Assembly (NCBI GenBank): GCA_044227805.1
Contig: JBGAWA010000006.1
Coordinates: forward strand, 1 to 64,000
Origin: JACCZZ01 sp044227805
GTDB lineage: Bacteria; Bacteroidota; Bacteroidia; Chitinophagales; UBA10324
Length of the DNA stretch: 64,000 nucleotides
Direction of reading: 5' to 3'
The notes beneath the pieces are model-generated. The model was given only the letters and a program-made list of their open reading frames with translations, did not search any database and was not told the origin of the DNA. The position numbers and the translations under genes were made by a program. Of this stretch, positions 36,634 through 45,935 are shown one piece after another. Numbering within the stretch: position 1 is the stretch's first letter; each line of letters starts with the position of its first letter.

Positions 36634-37130
36634 TCCTTACTTCTTTAGCCTTCAATGATACGGAGAAAAAGAATGGCAGGAAATGCTGCTTCAGGCGAAA
36701 ATTTATTCATTCAATAATAGCGCTGCGATGAAAAAGTACAGCGCGATTATTCCTTTATGCAAAAAAGATTGTAAATCCAATACGATATTGGCGTGGATCT
36801 GCATGTCGATGATGAATGTGATTTCATCATAAGCAATCCTTATTAATTCGGTTGAATTCCATTCGTCTTTAGGTTTTATGTGCGATGTTCCGCTTCGGAA
36901 TAATTCAATCTTAGCTTTTGAATAATTCCCCCGTTCGCGCGGATTTTTTAATCCGTGCCTGCCGAGTCTCGGATGGGCCGGGTCTAAGTAGAATTATTGA
37001 TTTGTGACATCATTTGATATTCCAAGCACGATACTATGTACCATATATACCCTCCCTTAACACAATGTCAATGTAAAATATTTTGCCCAGTGATAAGTAT
37101 TTCAGCGATTAAGATTCATATTTTTACATC
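36634..37130. other. Gene-free stretch with a short GGATT-TTTT-AATCC repeat
   Basis: About 500 bases without a credible gene. At 36937-36962 is a GCGCGGATTTTTTAATCCGTG motif followed by CCTGCCGAG, and the same block recurs at 37694-37727. It is a small palindrome of REP type. The rest is AT-rich and holds the promoters of the two divergent genes, not identified with confidence. Confidence 0.4.
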
Positions 37131-37577
37131 ATGGATTTAAATAATGCAATTAATATCGCTATTGAGGCTCATAAAGGGGATCCGGACAAAGTGGGCAAAC
37201 CTTATATTACGCATGTTCTTCGCGTGATGGAAAGGTGCAAAACAGAAGAAGAAAAAATGGTAGCTGCATTGCATGATGTTGTCGAAGACCATAAAAAAGA
37301 TGGTTGGACATTCCATCGACTGGAAAGCGAAGGATTTTCCAAAACAGTTATTGATGCCGTCCGAGCAATATCTCAAGATGAGAATGAATCAAAGACTGAT
37401 TATATAGAGCGTTTAATTAAGAATCCTCTCGCGATTCGCGTTAAACTCAATGACCTGGAGGATAATATGGATATTCGACGGTTACCTGAGCTTACCGAGA
37501 AAGATGTTACACGTTTGAAGAATTATCTCAAAACTTATCACAGGCTATTGAAAGTAGTATCTTCAGAAGAAAAATAA
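37131..37577 (+). CDS. Small HD-domain phosphohydrolase (SpoT/MESH1-like hydrolase domain)
   Basis: A 148-residue single-domain protein. The metal-binding HD signature is complete: H28 in PYITHVLRV, H48-D49 in ALHDVVED, and D108 in KLNDLEDN. The HDVVED box and the following KLNDLxDN are those of the (p)ppGpp-hydrolase domain of SpoT and of small alarmone hydrolases. No synthetase, TGS or ACT domain is present. It may degrade ppGpp or another nucleotide, but single HD domains of this size are functionally diverse. Monocistronic between repeat-bearing intergenic DNA. Confidence 0.8.
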   Translation: MDLNNAINIAIEAHKGDPDKVGKPYITHVLRVMERCKTEEEKMVAALHDVVEDHKKDGWTFHRLESEGFSKTVIDAVRAISQDENESKTDYIERLIKNPLAIRVKLNDLEDNMDIRRLPELTEKDVTRLKNYLKTYHRLLKVVSSEEK

Positions 37578-38176
37578 TACTGGAAATTTAGGTGCAAAAT
37601 CTACCCGTATCTGTTCTTCATAGACGATGCTGAAACCAAAAAATGCAGCAATTCCTATTCATAAAAGTGGATGACAATAACAAGATGCGCGCCCTGTTGG
37701 CGCGGATTTTTTAATCCGTGCCTGCTGAGCCAAAGGATTTCGAATCCTATTCCATTTTAAAAATGAAGTAATATTTTGGGAATGATGGGGAATGATAAAT
37801 GGATTGAAAATCCATCGCGCGCTTGGTCGGGATCAAAAAAAATCCAGACCGGCGCAACAGTATATCCGGTCCAACAGGGTTTGACTTCGAAGTAATCTTC
37901 ATCAGGCCTGATTCCATAAATTCAGCTTCATTCAGTGCACTGCATCAGCCAAATGATCCATACAGATATTTGTTTTGATGGGCGGGTGATCATTCATTTC
38001 AGAAACTTTCAATCACCGATCCTGTTCAATAGCAGACCACCTCAATTTTACTTTTACAGTTTTGATGGATTTATGAATACCGAAGGAGTCTATATTAAAG
38101 CTCCGTTGCTCCTAAAAACCATACTGCCGTACCGGCTACGGTATTAACCGCAGCAGTCTCTATACTGCCCTTTCTA
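37578..38176. other. Gene-free stretch with second GGATT-TTTT-AATCC repeat
   Basis: About 600 bases with no supported gene. The block at 37694-37727 repeats that at 36937-36962 (GCGCGGATTTTTTAATCCGTG). A weak hairpin with CCGTA/TACGG arms lies around 38127-38141 near the end of the downstream minus-strand gene. No RNA gene was recognised. Confidence 0.4.
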
Positions 38177-40894
38177 TCATTTTTTCCGCAGCCATTCATA
38201 GAATGCAGGAAACATTTTTCGCCAGCTGCTTTCGGAGTGCGTGCCGGTTTCGCTGATACTTACCACTACCTTACACTGCATATTTTTTTTAAGCCGGCTG
38301 CCTACTGCTTCCACCAGCTCCACCATTTGTTCACCTTCCCTTTTTCCGCCATACAAATAATACCGCTGATGTTCATGGCCCTTGGCCGGCGTTTGGTCAA
38401 TCTGTGACAACAGATCCGGCACCAGCCAGAAAGAAGGCGAGATCACGCCGATGGCGCCAAATACTTTAGGATAGAAAAGCCCGGCATAAAACGAAATCAA
38501 TCCGCCGAGTGAGCTGCCGGCAATGGCGGTATGGCCGGGCCCCGGGATCGTCCTGAAATTTTTATCAATGTATGGTTTCAGGATGGTCACCAGCACATTC
38601 AGGTACGCCCTGCCCAACCCAATGCCATGTTCCTCTGTATTGTTCGGATTGTACTCATTGATGCGTCTATCGCCTCCGTTGTCAATGCCTACCACCAGGC
38701 CGGCAAAATTTACAGAATCGAGATATTCATCAATCTGCCATTCACCGGAAAATGATGTTTGCACATCAAGTTCTTGGCGGTGGCGGCGATCGTCTCCTCG
38801 AGATCCCGCTCCTCTTCGGCGCCCTCCCGGGCGAAGGCGCGCAGCTTGCGCAGCGCCACCTGCAGCTGGCAGGGGCGCCTCTTCCCAGTCGCAGATATCA
38901 TGCGGTGATGGCAACGCAGTGTCTATCCATCTTTTCCAGCCTTGTCCGGCTGTTTTATGTACGGGTGGAATTTCAAATTCAAGCGCTTCGCTGTAAGCGT
39001 TGAACATGTAATGCATTTCAACTGATCCGCCAATCGATAGCGTGGTGACGGCGATGGAATGGGATGCATCGCTCCAGTCGGGATTGTATAACTGCACGCC
39101 ATGCCATGTTATCAGCGGTTTATCCAGCAACTCCTTCAGGCTGAGTGTATATTTCTTTTGCGCCGAGTCGCGGTTATTTATTACCCCATTGAGGATCTTC
39201 ACAAAACGGAGCACGTCGGCATGCTTCTCAGGCAGTTCCCAATCGAACCAGGTGAGTTCACTATCCTGACAGTAAGCATTATTATTTCCCTGCTGTGTTC
39301 TGCGCACTTCATCACCCATCAGCATCATGGGTACACCCAGTGAAAGCAGGTTAATGGTCAGAAAATTTTTTACCTGCCTGTTGCGCAGCATTTCTGTTTG
39401 CGCATCAACGGAAGGCCCTTCGGTGCCGCAGTTCCAGCTAAGGTTATAGTCCGATCCATCTTTGCCCTGTTCTCCATTTGATTCATTGTGCTTATGGTTA
39501 TAACTCACGAGGTCATTGAGGGTGAATCCATCGTGGCAGGTAACGAAGTTGATGCTTTGTTCAGGGCCTCTGTCTTTTGGCAGATAGATGTCAGGACTTC
39601 CCAGCAGCCGTGACGCAAGGCGCGGAATGGTTCCACTATCTCCTCTTAAAAAAGACCGAACATCGTCCCTGAATTTTCCATTCCACTCCTTCCAGCTATC
39701 GCCTGTAAATGTTCCCACCTGGTAAAGACCGCCGGCATCCCATGCCTCTGCGATGAGTTTGACGCCAGCGAGAACGGGATCCGATTCAAGGTCCCAAAGC
39801 ACCGGAGGGTTCTCCAGCGGAATACCTGATTCATCGCGGGAGAGGATGGAAGCAAGATCAAAACGAAATCCGTCTACATGCATCTCTTCCACCCAAAAGT
39901 GTATGGCATCAATAATCATCCGCCGCACAATGGCATGATTGGCATTCAGCGTGTTGCCGGTACCTGAGTAGTTGGCGTATTTTGATTTATCCTTGTCGAG
40001 GATATAATACACGCTGTTGTCAATTCCGCGAAAGCTGTAGGTCGGGCCACGCTCATCCACTTCTGCCGTGTGATTAAATACCACATCGAGTATCACTTCC
40101 AGTCCCGCACGATGAAATGCCTTCACCATATCCCGAAAATCATCCAGTGCCTGCAATGGATCATTTCCCCCGCTATAGGCCAGGTGCGGAGCGAAAAATG
40201 AGACAGGGCAATATCCCCAGTAATTCACTTTGCCTGGCGGACAGTCTTCTCTGTCGAACTGAAAAACAGGAAGCAATTCCACTGCCGTGATACCTAACTC
40301 GACGAGGTAAGGAATTTTCTCAATGAGTCCCTGGTAGGTGCCTCTCTTGCCGGGCGCTACGCCTGAATTGGGATTCCGGGTGAAGCCTGCCACATGCATC
40401 TCATAGATGATGGTTTGCGAAAAAGGAAGTTCAAGCGGCTTGTCGCCTTCCCAGTCATACCGCGACAGATCGGCTACTACACTTTTCATGGAAGGCACCG
40501 CTGCTTTACCGCGTCTTTTAAAGGCGGCACGCCTGCATGCTTCCGGAACAGCGACCGATTTGCCATAGGGATCAAGCAATATTTTTTCGGCATCAAAGCG
40601 ATGACCGTTGGCAGGATCAAACGGGCCATGAACCCGGTAACCATATAGTTGTCCTGCTTTAATGCCATGAACAAACACATGCCAGTAATGATACGTTTTA
40701 TGATGAATGCTGTCGAGTCGAACTACCTGCGAAGGCTCCAGGTCATTCACATCACGGAACAACAAGAGTTCAACCGCTACGGCATTTTTTGAAAATATAG
40801 AAAAGTTGGCGCCACCATTTATTAAGGTGGCACCGAGTGGATGAGAGAGCCCTCTTTCGATGGATAACCTCCCTGGTGCCAACTCTTGCTGCAT
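38177..40894 (-). CDS. glgX: Glycogen debranching enzyme GlgX joined by a foreign segment to an esterase C-terminus (probable chimera)
   Basis: The start at 40894 (MQQELAPGRLS) is preferred; an ATG at 40930 would overlap glgP by 28 bases. Numbering here uses 40930 as residue 1. Residues to about 686 are a near-complete GlgX. There is a CBM48 N-terminal domain, then a GH13 barrel with nucleophile D358 (DGFRFD), acid/base E395 (LIAEAWD) and D467 (VTCHDGF), ending CDWEEAPL. It hydrolyses alpha-1,6 branches of limit dextrin made by the upstream GlgP. Residues ~687-720 are Gly/Ala/Arg-rich and encoded by very GC-rich DNA. Residues ~721-917 are the C-terminal part of a Feruloyl-esterase-like alpha/beta hydrolase with GSSLG (S807) and H898. 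Two separate native genes falsely joined is the likeliest reading. Confidence 0.85.
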   Translation of the reverse strand: MQQELAPGRLSIERGLSHPLGATLINGGANFSIFSKNAVAVELLLFRDVNDLEPSQVVRLDSIHHKTYHYWHVFVHGIKAGQLYGYRVHGPFDPANGHRFDAEKILLDPYGKSVAVPEACRRAAFKRRGKAAVPSMKSVVADLSRYDWEGDKPLELPFSQTIIYEMHVAGFTRNPNSGVAPGKRGTYQGLIEKIPYLVELGITAVELLPVFQFDREDCPPGKVNYWGYCPVSFFAPHLAYSGGNDPLQALDDFRDMVKAFHRAGLEVILDVVFNHTAEVDERGPTYSFRGIDNSVYYILDKDKSKYANYSGTGNTLNANHAIVRRMIIDAIHFWVEEMHVDGFRFDLASILSRDESGIPLENPPVLWDLESDPVLAGVKLIAEAWDAGGLYQVGTFTGDSWKEWNGKFRDDVRSFLRGDSGTIPRLASRLLGSPDIYLPKDRGPEQSINFVTCHDGFTLNDLVSYNHKHNESNGEQGKDGSDYNLSWNCGTEGPSVDAQTEMLRNRQVKNFLTINLLSLGVPMMLMGDEVRRTQQGNNNAYCQDSELTWFDWELPEKHADVLRFVKILNGVINNRDSAQKKYTLSLKELLDKPLITWHGVQLYNPDWSDASHSIAVTTLSIGGSVEMHYMFNAYSEALEFEIPPVHKTAGQGWKRWIDTALPSPHDICDWEEAPLPAAGGAAQAARLRPGGRRRGAGSRGDDRRHRQELDVQTSFSGEWQIDEYLDSVNFAGLVVGIDNGGDRRINEYNPNNTEEHGIGLGRAYLNVLVTILKPYIDKNFRTIPGPGHTAIAGSSLGGLISFYAGLFYPKVFGAIGVISPSFWLVPDLLSQIDQTPAKGHEHQRYYLYGGKREGEQMVELVEAVGSRLKKNMQCKVVVSISETGTHSESSWRKMFPAFYEWLRKK
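38768..38872 (-). other. Short very GC-rich foreign segment at the GlgX/esterase junction
   Basis: About 105 bases of roughly 70% GC in a region of about 45%. In the alternative minus-strand frame it encodes VALRKLRAFAREGAEEERDL followed by EETIAATAKN, which resembles the region before the metal site in proteobacterial CoxE-like VWA proteins. It replaces the last ~20 codons of glgX and the first ~80 or more codons of the esterase. Confidence 0.65.
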
Positions 40895-40902
40895 AATAGT
40901 AA

Positions 40903-43374
40903 TTAGTCCTTTTTGAGTTTCACGTTCCATATCTTTTCACAATATTCACGCACCGACCGGTCGGATGAAAAATAACCCATAGCCGCAACGTTGAGGATCG
41001 ACATCTTCCACCAAATGGCCGGTTGCAAATAGGCGGCATCCACGGTTGCCTGGCACTTTATAAACGATTCATAGTCGGCGAGCACCAAATACGGATCATC
41101 GTTCAATAATGAATCAACCAATGGCTGAAATACCATTCCATCGCCCTCGGAGAAAACTCCTGCCTGTAGGGTGTCGATGGCTTCCCTGAGTTCATCGTGC
41201 CGCTCATAATAGTCGCGTGGCCGGTATCCTTTGCTTTTCAGATCAACCACCTCGCTGGTGGTAAGGCCGAAGAGGAAAAAATTTTCCGCTCCAACAGCTT
41301 CGCGCATTTCCACATTGGCACCATCGAGTGTGCCGATGGTGAGCGCACCATTCATGGCAAACTTCATGTTCCCGGTACCGGATGCTTCTTTGCCTGCCGT
41401 AGAAATCTGCACCGAAAGATCTGCGGCACGATAGATCCACTCGCTGTTTTTAACGTTGAAATCCGGATAAAAAACCACTTTCATTCTTCCCGCCACATCA
41501 AAATCATTGTTGATGACACCGGCCATCGCATTGATGAGCTTGATGATCATCTTCGCCATAAAATATCCCGGTGCAGCCTTGCCGCCAAAAATATACGTGC
41601 GCGGGACAACCCCGATCGCGGGATTCTTTTTGATCCTGTTGTATTGTGTAATGATGTGCAGGAGGCTCAGGTGTTGCCGCTTGTACTCATGGATCCGCTT
41701 CGCCTGTATTTCAAAAAGCGTATCAGGATTTACCAGCACGCCGGTGGTAACAAGCAGCTGATCGGCGAGGGCACGTTTATTCTGATGCCTGATTTCCAAC
41801 CACCGCTTTTGGAATGCCGCATCATCAGCAAAGGTCGCCAGCTTGTGAAGATCTGTTTCAAGATGGGTGACCCAATTATCTCCAAGCTTTTCTGTCAGTA
41901 ACGCTCCAAGTCCCGGGTTGTATTGCAACATCCATCTCCGCGGCGTTACGCCATTCGTGATGTTCAGGAATTTATCAGGTGCTATCATACTGAAATCATG
42001 CAGCACTTCCTTCTTCAGCAAGGCAGTATGCAAAGCGGAAACACCATTGATATGATGGCTGCCCACCGATGCCAGGTGCGCCATGCGTATGGCCTTTCCC
42101 CCTTTTTCATCAATAATGGAAAGGCGGGACAGGCATTCAGGGTCGTCCGGAAATTTTTCTTTCACCTCATCGAGGAAGCGTTGATTGATCTCAAAAATAA
42201 TTTCAAGATGACGGGGCAATAATGATTGAAACAGGTACATGGGCCAGGTCTCCAGCGCTTCAGGCAGCAGCGTGTGATTGGTGTAGCCGAATACCTGCTG
42301 CGTAACCTGCCAGGCTTCTATCCATTCCATTTGATGTTCATCTACCAGCAGCCGCATCAATTCAGCAATGGCGATAGACGGATGGGTATCGTTAAGCTGA
42401 AGGGCCACCCGCTCATGTAATTTATTGACAGCATGTCCTCGCAGCAACTGCAGGTGAATGGCATCCTGCAGCGAACAGGAAACAAAAAAATACTGCTGGC
42501 TCAAGCGCAGCCTTTTCCCCGCCTCCGGTACATCATTGGGATATAGCACTTTTGAAATACTCTCTGCCCTTGTCTTCTCATTCACAGCGGCTTCATAGTT
42601 GCCACGGTTGAATTCGCTGAAGTCGAATGACTCCACCGCTTCTGATTTCCACAACCTTAACAAACTGATGTTATCATTCTTATAGCCGGGTACAGGCGTA
42701 TCATACGCAACACCCTTCACTTCATACTCAGGTATCCATTTTATGCTGTACCTGCCTTCCTCATCCGTAGTTGTTTCAGTATGTCCGGCGAATTTCACTT
42801 TGTAAGCCACTTCCGCTTGCGGAAATTCCCATGGATTGCCATACCGCAGCCATTTATCAGCCACTTCCACCTGTTCACCTTTTTCCAGGCGTTGTTCAAA
42901 CATGCCAAATTCATAACGAATGCCGTAGCCAATGGCCGGCACCTTCAACGATGCCATCGAATCAAGATAACAGGCAGCCAGCCTTCCCAGTCCGCCGTTG
43001 CCAAGCCCGGGCTCTTCTTCCTGGTGAATCAACTTATTAAAATCCAACCCAAGAGAAATTACGGTTTCCTTCACTTCATCATGCAGACCCAGGTTGACCA
43101 AGGCGTTGCCGAGGTGCGGGCCGACGAGGAATTCAGCCGACAGGTATCCGACTATTTTTTCTTCAGAGTGGTGGAGCTTTTTTAAAGAGGGTATCCAGCC
43201 ACTGAGCATGCGGCCACGAAGTGTATAAGCCACGGCCATGTACCAGTCATTCATGGAGGCATTATCAGGGGTCCGTCCCTGTACATAATATAAGTTGTCA
43301 AGAATTGCCTTCTTTATGTCACCGGTCTCCCCTGCAAAATGATTTTGATTGATAGCCTTACCCACCTGATTCAC
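40903..43374 (-). CDS. glgP: Glycogen/starch phosphorylase
   Basis: An 823-residue cytoplasmic enzyme of GT35, full length. It has the N-terminal EKIVGYLSAEFLVGPHLGNA and EPGLGNGGLGRLAACYLDSM blocks, ALQLNDTHPSIAIAELMRLL, and KRIHEYKRQHL. The PLP-binding signature EASGTGNMKFAMNGALTIGT contains the Schiff-base Lys in GNMK. It releases glucose 1-phosphate from non-reducing ends of glycogen, leaving limit dextrin for GlgX. The glgX start lies 8 bases beyond the glgP stop, so the two are an operon. There is no visible N-terminal phosphorylation site as in animal enzymes. Confidence 0.97.
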   Translation of the reverse strand: MNQVGKAINQNHFAGETGDIKKAILDNLYYVQGRTPDNASMNDWYMAVAYTLRGRMLSGWIPSLKKLHHSEEKIVGYLSAEFLVGPHLGNALVNLGLHDEVKETVISLGLDFNKLIHQEEEPGLGNGGLGRLAACYLDSMASLKVPAIGYGIRYEFGMFEQRLEKGEQVEVADKWLRYGNPWEFPQAEVAYKVKFAGHTETTTDEEGRYSIKWIPEYEVKGVAYDTPVPGYKNDNISLLRLWKSEAVESFDFSEFNRGNYEAAVNEKTRAESISKVLYPNDVPEAGKRLRLSQQYFFVSCSLQDAIHLQLLRGHAVNKLHERVALQLNDTHPSIAIAELMRLLVDEHQMEWIEAWQVTQQVFGYTNHTLLPEALETWPMYLFQSLLPRHLEIIFEINQRFLDEVKEKFPDDPECLSRLSIIDEKGGKAIRMAHLASVGSHHINGVSALHTALLKKEVLHDFSMIAPDKFLNITNGVTPRRWMLQYNPGLGALLTEKLGDNWVTHLETDLHKLATFADDAAFQKRWLEIRHQNKRALADQLLVTTGVLVNPDTLFEIQAKRIHEYKRQHLSLLHIITQYNRIKKNPAIGVVPRTYIFGGKAAPGYFMAKMIIKLINAMAGVINNDFDVAGRMKVVFYPDFNVKNSEWIYRAADLSVQISTAGKEASGTGNMKFAMNGALTIGTLDGANVEMREAVGAENFFLFGLTTSEVVDLKSKGYRPRDYYERHDELREAIDTLQAGVFSEGDGMVFQPLVDSLLNDDPYLVLADYESFIKCQATVDAAYLQPAIWWKMSILNVAAMGYFSSDRSVREYCEKIWNVKLKKD

Positions 43375-43680
43375 TTTAAATATGACGACCTGTTAAATTA
43401 AGTATTCTGGTTGATGCCTATAAATGAGCCAACCTAATAAGTCAAATATAAAAATGAAATCAGCATTCCCTGATTCGTTCAATGCTAACCACTGGAAGGA
43501 ACCACCCAATCACGATAAGGTTGATTACCGTTGGAAGTTTTGATGAATACAAAATTTAAAAAAAGAAGGAATGTGCTGTACAGTCGCTTTACCATTATCC
43601 GGCGAAGTGCTCGGCGGGGACTGCAAGCATCGAACATTCAGCAACAAATAGACATCTTGTACCGATCATGTTGCTTCATC

Positions 43681-44427
43681 TCACAGGAAAGTAACTTTTC
43701 CTGTAGCCACATCATAAACGGCCCCCACGATTTTTATTTCCCCGTTTTTCTCCATGTCCTGTAATATCAAGCTGCGATTCCTGATATTTTGGATCGTCAG
43801 TTCAACATTCTTTTTGAAGACCAGGTCCACATATTCCTTGTTCTTGGAAGACTTGTCTCCGTCTGTCCATGCAGTACTGTCAACAGCCGGTTGTATTTTC
43901 TTCAGCAAGGCAGTGATGTTACCAAGCTGAACATTATCAATGGCTGATTTGACGGCACCGCATTCAGAGTGGCCCATCACCACAACCAGTTTTGCTCCTG
44001 ACACTTTGCATCCGTATTCCATGCTTCCCAAAATATCTTCATTCACGATATTGCCTGCCACCCTTGCCACGAAGAGATCACCAATACCTTTGTCAAACAC
44101 ATCCTCCACGGGAATTCTTGAATCAAGGCAGGAGAGAATCACCGCTTTGGGAAACTGCCCGCCGGCAGCAATACGCACCTGCGCAGAGTGCAGCCTGGCC
44201 GTGAGGTTATCGTTCATAAACCGCCTATTCCCATCCTTCAGCATTTGCAGAACACTATCCGGTGTCAGCGCAGCCTGCTCTTCTCTGGTCAGCACTTTTT
44301 CAACCAGCGGTGTTTCATTGGCCTGCTGAACGATGGATGGAGCTGCCTTCCCTGCCGATTGATCCGTGGTATTGTTGCAGGAAGAAAGCAACCACAGGCA
44401 TTGAATAAAAAGAAGAGTTTGCTTCAT
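43681..44427 (-). CDS. Lipoprotein beta-class carbonic anhydrase
   Basis: 248 residues. The N-terminus MKQTLLFIQCLWLLSSC is a lipoprotein signal with lipobox LLSSC (C17). A low-complexity linker follows, then a beta-carbonic anhydrase domain from about residue 55. The zinc ligands C100, H153 and C156 lie in ILSCLDSRIPVE and MGHSECGAV, and the D102/R104 dyad is intact. It hydrates CO2 to bicarbonate. Membrane-anchored placement outside the inner membrane is inferred; most beta enzymes are cytoplasmic, but exported forms occur in Bacteroidota. It is divergent from the ZIP metal transporter across 312 bases, which may link it to zinc supply. Confidence 0.93.
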   Translation of the reverse strand: MKQTLLFIQCLWLLSSCNNTTDQSAGKAAPSIVQQANETPLVEKVLTREEQAALTPDSVLQMLKDGNRRFMNDNLTARLHSAQVRIAAGGQFPKAVILSCLDSRIPVEDVFDKGIGDLFVARVAGNIVNEDILGSMEYGCKVSGAKLVVVMGHSECGAVKSAIDNVQLGNITALLKKIQPAVDSTAWTDGDKSSKNKEYVDLVFKKNVELTIQNIRNRSLILQDMEKNGEIKIVGAVYDVATGKVTFL

Positions 44428-44739
44428 GATTTATGCGATTGGGATTTTTCAATTAAGCTTTTAATGCTGCATTCGGTGGCAAAGAAACGAATAAGCATTG
44501 CAAGATTATTGTTTCGTTTATTCCATTCCTTGCTTTAAAGGAAATAAGTCGTGTTGTCAGACAACAAATATTTCGTGACCTGTGACTAAAACACAGGCAG
44601 GTATTTTGTTCATGATTTTGAGCGCTCCATTTTTTTTGCAGCAATGCTGAATTGAATATTTTAATAGATGACTTATCGTTTGCATTACTATGTTTAGATT
44701 AATTTTTTTAAATTTCAAATATTTAATAATTATAAAAAC
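44428..44739. other. AT-rich divergent intergenic region between carbonic anhydrase and ZIP genes
   Basis: About 312 bases, strongly AT-rich near 44690-44739, holding both divergent promoters. A near-match -7 box TATGTTTA occurs at about 44689-44696 on the plus strand. No gene and no clear operator palindrome was found. Confidence 0.35.
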
Positions 44740-45477
44740 ATGCTCAACGCCTTTTTAATGGGTTTACTCGCAACATCCTCACTCATAGTGGGAGGAGCCA
44801 TTGCTTCATGGATTAAATTAAGCAACCGTACTATAGGAATCATCATGGGATTTGGTGCCGGCACATTGATTTCAGCTATTTCTTATGAGTTGATTTTTGA
44901 AGCGGTAAAAATGGCAAGAGGAACAGGTTTTCCTGCTTATGGTTTTTTTGCAGGCGCCTTTACTTTTTACTTGAGCGATTTGCTAATTGGAAAAATGGGG
45001 GCTAAGAAATCATCATCAGGCACCAGCAGTCGTTCCAATTTAGTGATCCCAATGGTATTGGCAATAATACTGGATGGTATTCCTGAATCTATTGTCATAG
45101 GTTTAGGAATATTTGAAAAAGGCACGGTGAGTCTGGCCATGCTGGTTGCCGTTTTTATTTCCAATTTACCCGAAGCTATTGCAGGATCAACAGGGATGAA
45201 ACAAAATGGCTGGAACAAAGGAAAGGTTTTAATGCTATGGGGCTTTATTGCTTTTGCCTGTTCGATAGCCACTATTGCAGGGTTTAGCCTGTTTACAAAT
45301 ACATCTGAAATATGGCTGGCTTTTATTCAGGCGTTTGCGGGTGGTGCAATTCTAATGATGCTTGCCAATTCGATGATACCGGAGGCTTATGAACATGGCG
45401 GTAAACTTGCAGGAATAGCTACGGTAATGGGATTTTTCCTTTCTGTATCTATTGTAATTCTTGAAAATGCCGGTTAA
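44740..45477 (+). CDS. ZIP-family divalent metal transporter
   Basis: A 245-residue inner-membrane protein with about eight hydrophobic segments. The conserved metal-binding helix in the middle reads LDGIPESIVIGL, with SNLPEAIAGSTGM in the next helix. These correspond to the H/D-x-x-PE and N-x-PE motifs of ZIP proteins (Zn, Fe or Mn uptake into the cytoplasm). The loop after helix 3 is short and Ser-rich (KKSSSGTSSRS) rather than His-rich. Codons are more AT-rich than in genes to the left. It is divergent from the zinc-dependent carbonic anhydrase and upstream of the VIT1-like gene. Confidence 0.88.
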   Translation: MLNAFLMGLLATSSLIVGGAIASWIKLSNRTIGIIMGFGAGTLISAISYELIFEAVKMARGTGFPAYGFFAGAFTFYLSDLLIGKMGAKKSSSGTSSRSNLVIPMVLAIILDGIPESIVIGLGIFEKGTVSLAMLVAVFISNLPEAIAGSTGMKQNGWNKGKVLMLWGFIAFACSIATIAGFSLFTNTSEIWLAFIQAFAGGAILMMLANSMIPEAYEHGGKLAGIATVMGFFLSVSIVILENAG

Positions 45478-45935
45478 GTAATTTAATTAATTCAAAGTTC
45501 AAATAACAATGTTGGTGAAAAAACAACGGCCATTAGCTGCGTACTATTCAGTTAGTTTACTTAATCATTTTTTCGAACTATTTTTTATTCGGTAATAGCG
45601 CAACAACAGGATTCTCTGGTGCATGTGAGAAAAAATATCATTCAACTAGACCTTACGGCGATTTCAATTCATGAAAATGCAACCCTTTTAGAATATTTTA
45701 ATTTGGGGAGCAACCCCAAACATTTTCGCAATTCTCATAGGTGAAATAAAATGACCTGAAGGTCATTATTAATTCAATATCCAAAGTTGCTATCATTATA
45801 GCTGCAGCATGAATCAATAAATTTTTTTGAAAATTGAAACTTAATTTTGAATACAAAATACCTGCAACCGCTATGATTAAAATCATTTTCAGATTATCCC
45901 TTTTTTTATATTGTTGCATCCTATCTTTTTAAAAG
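45478..45935. other. AT-rich stretch with one doubtful small reading frame
   Basis: No gene is firmly supported. A minus-strand frame at 45698-45919 would encode 73 residues with two hydrophobic segments (LKMILIIAVAGILYSKLSF, LLIHAAAIMIATLDIELIM) and might be a small membrane protein or a decayed gene. It overlaps nothing else and is only weakly supported. Confidence 0.3.

Noticed and set aside
38177..40894. A natural debranching enzyme-esterase fusion protein
   Set aside because: The linker is compositionally foreign, GlgX lacks its last residues and the esterase lacks its N-terminal part. A real fusion would normally keep both domains whole.
43531..43764. Plus-strand frame across the end of the carbonic anhydrase gene
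   Set aside because: No family match, overlaps a certain gene in antisense, and has biased composition.
45698..45919. Minus-strand 73-residue reading frame as a gene
   Set aside because: AT-rich hydrophobic frame with no recognisable motif or promoter. It was mentioned as doubtful but not called.
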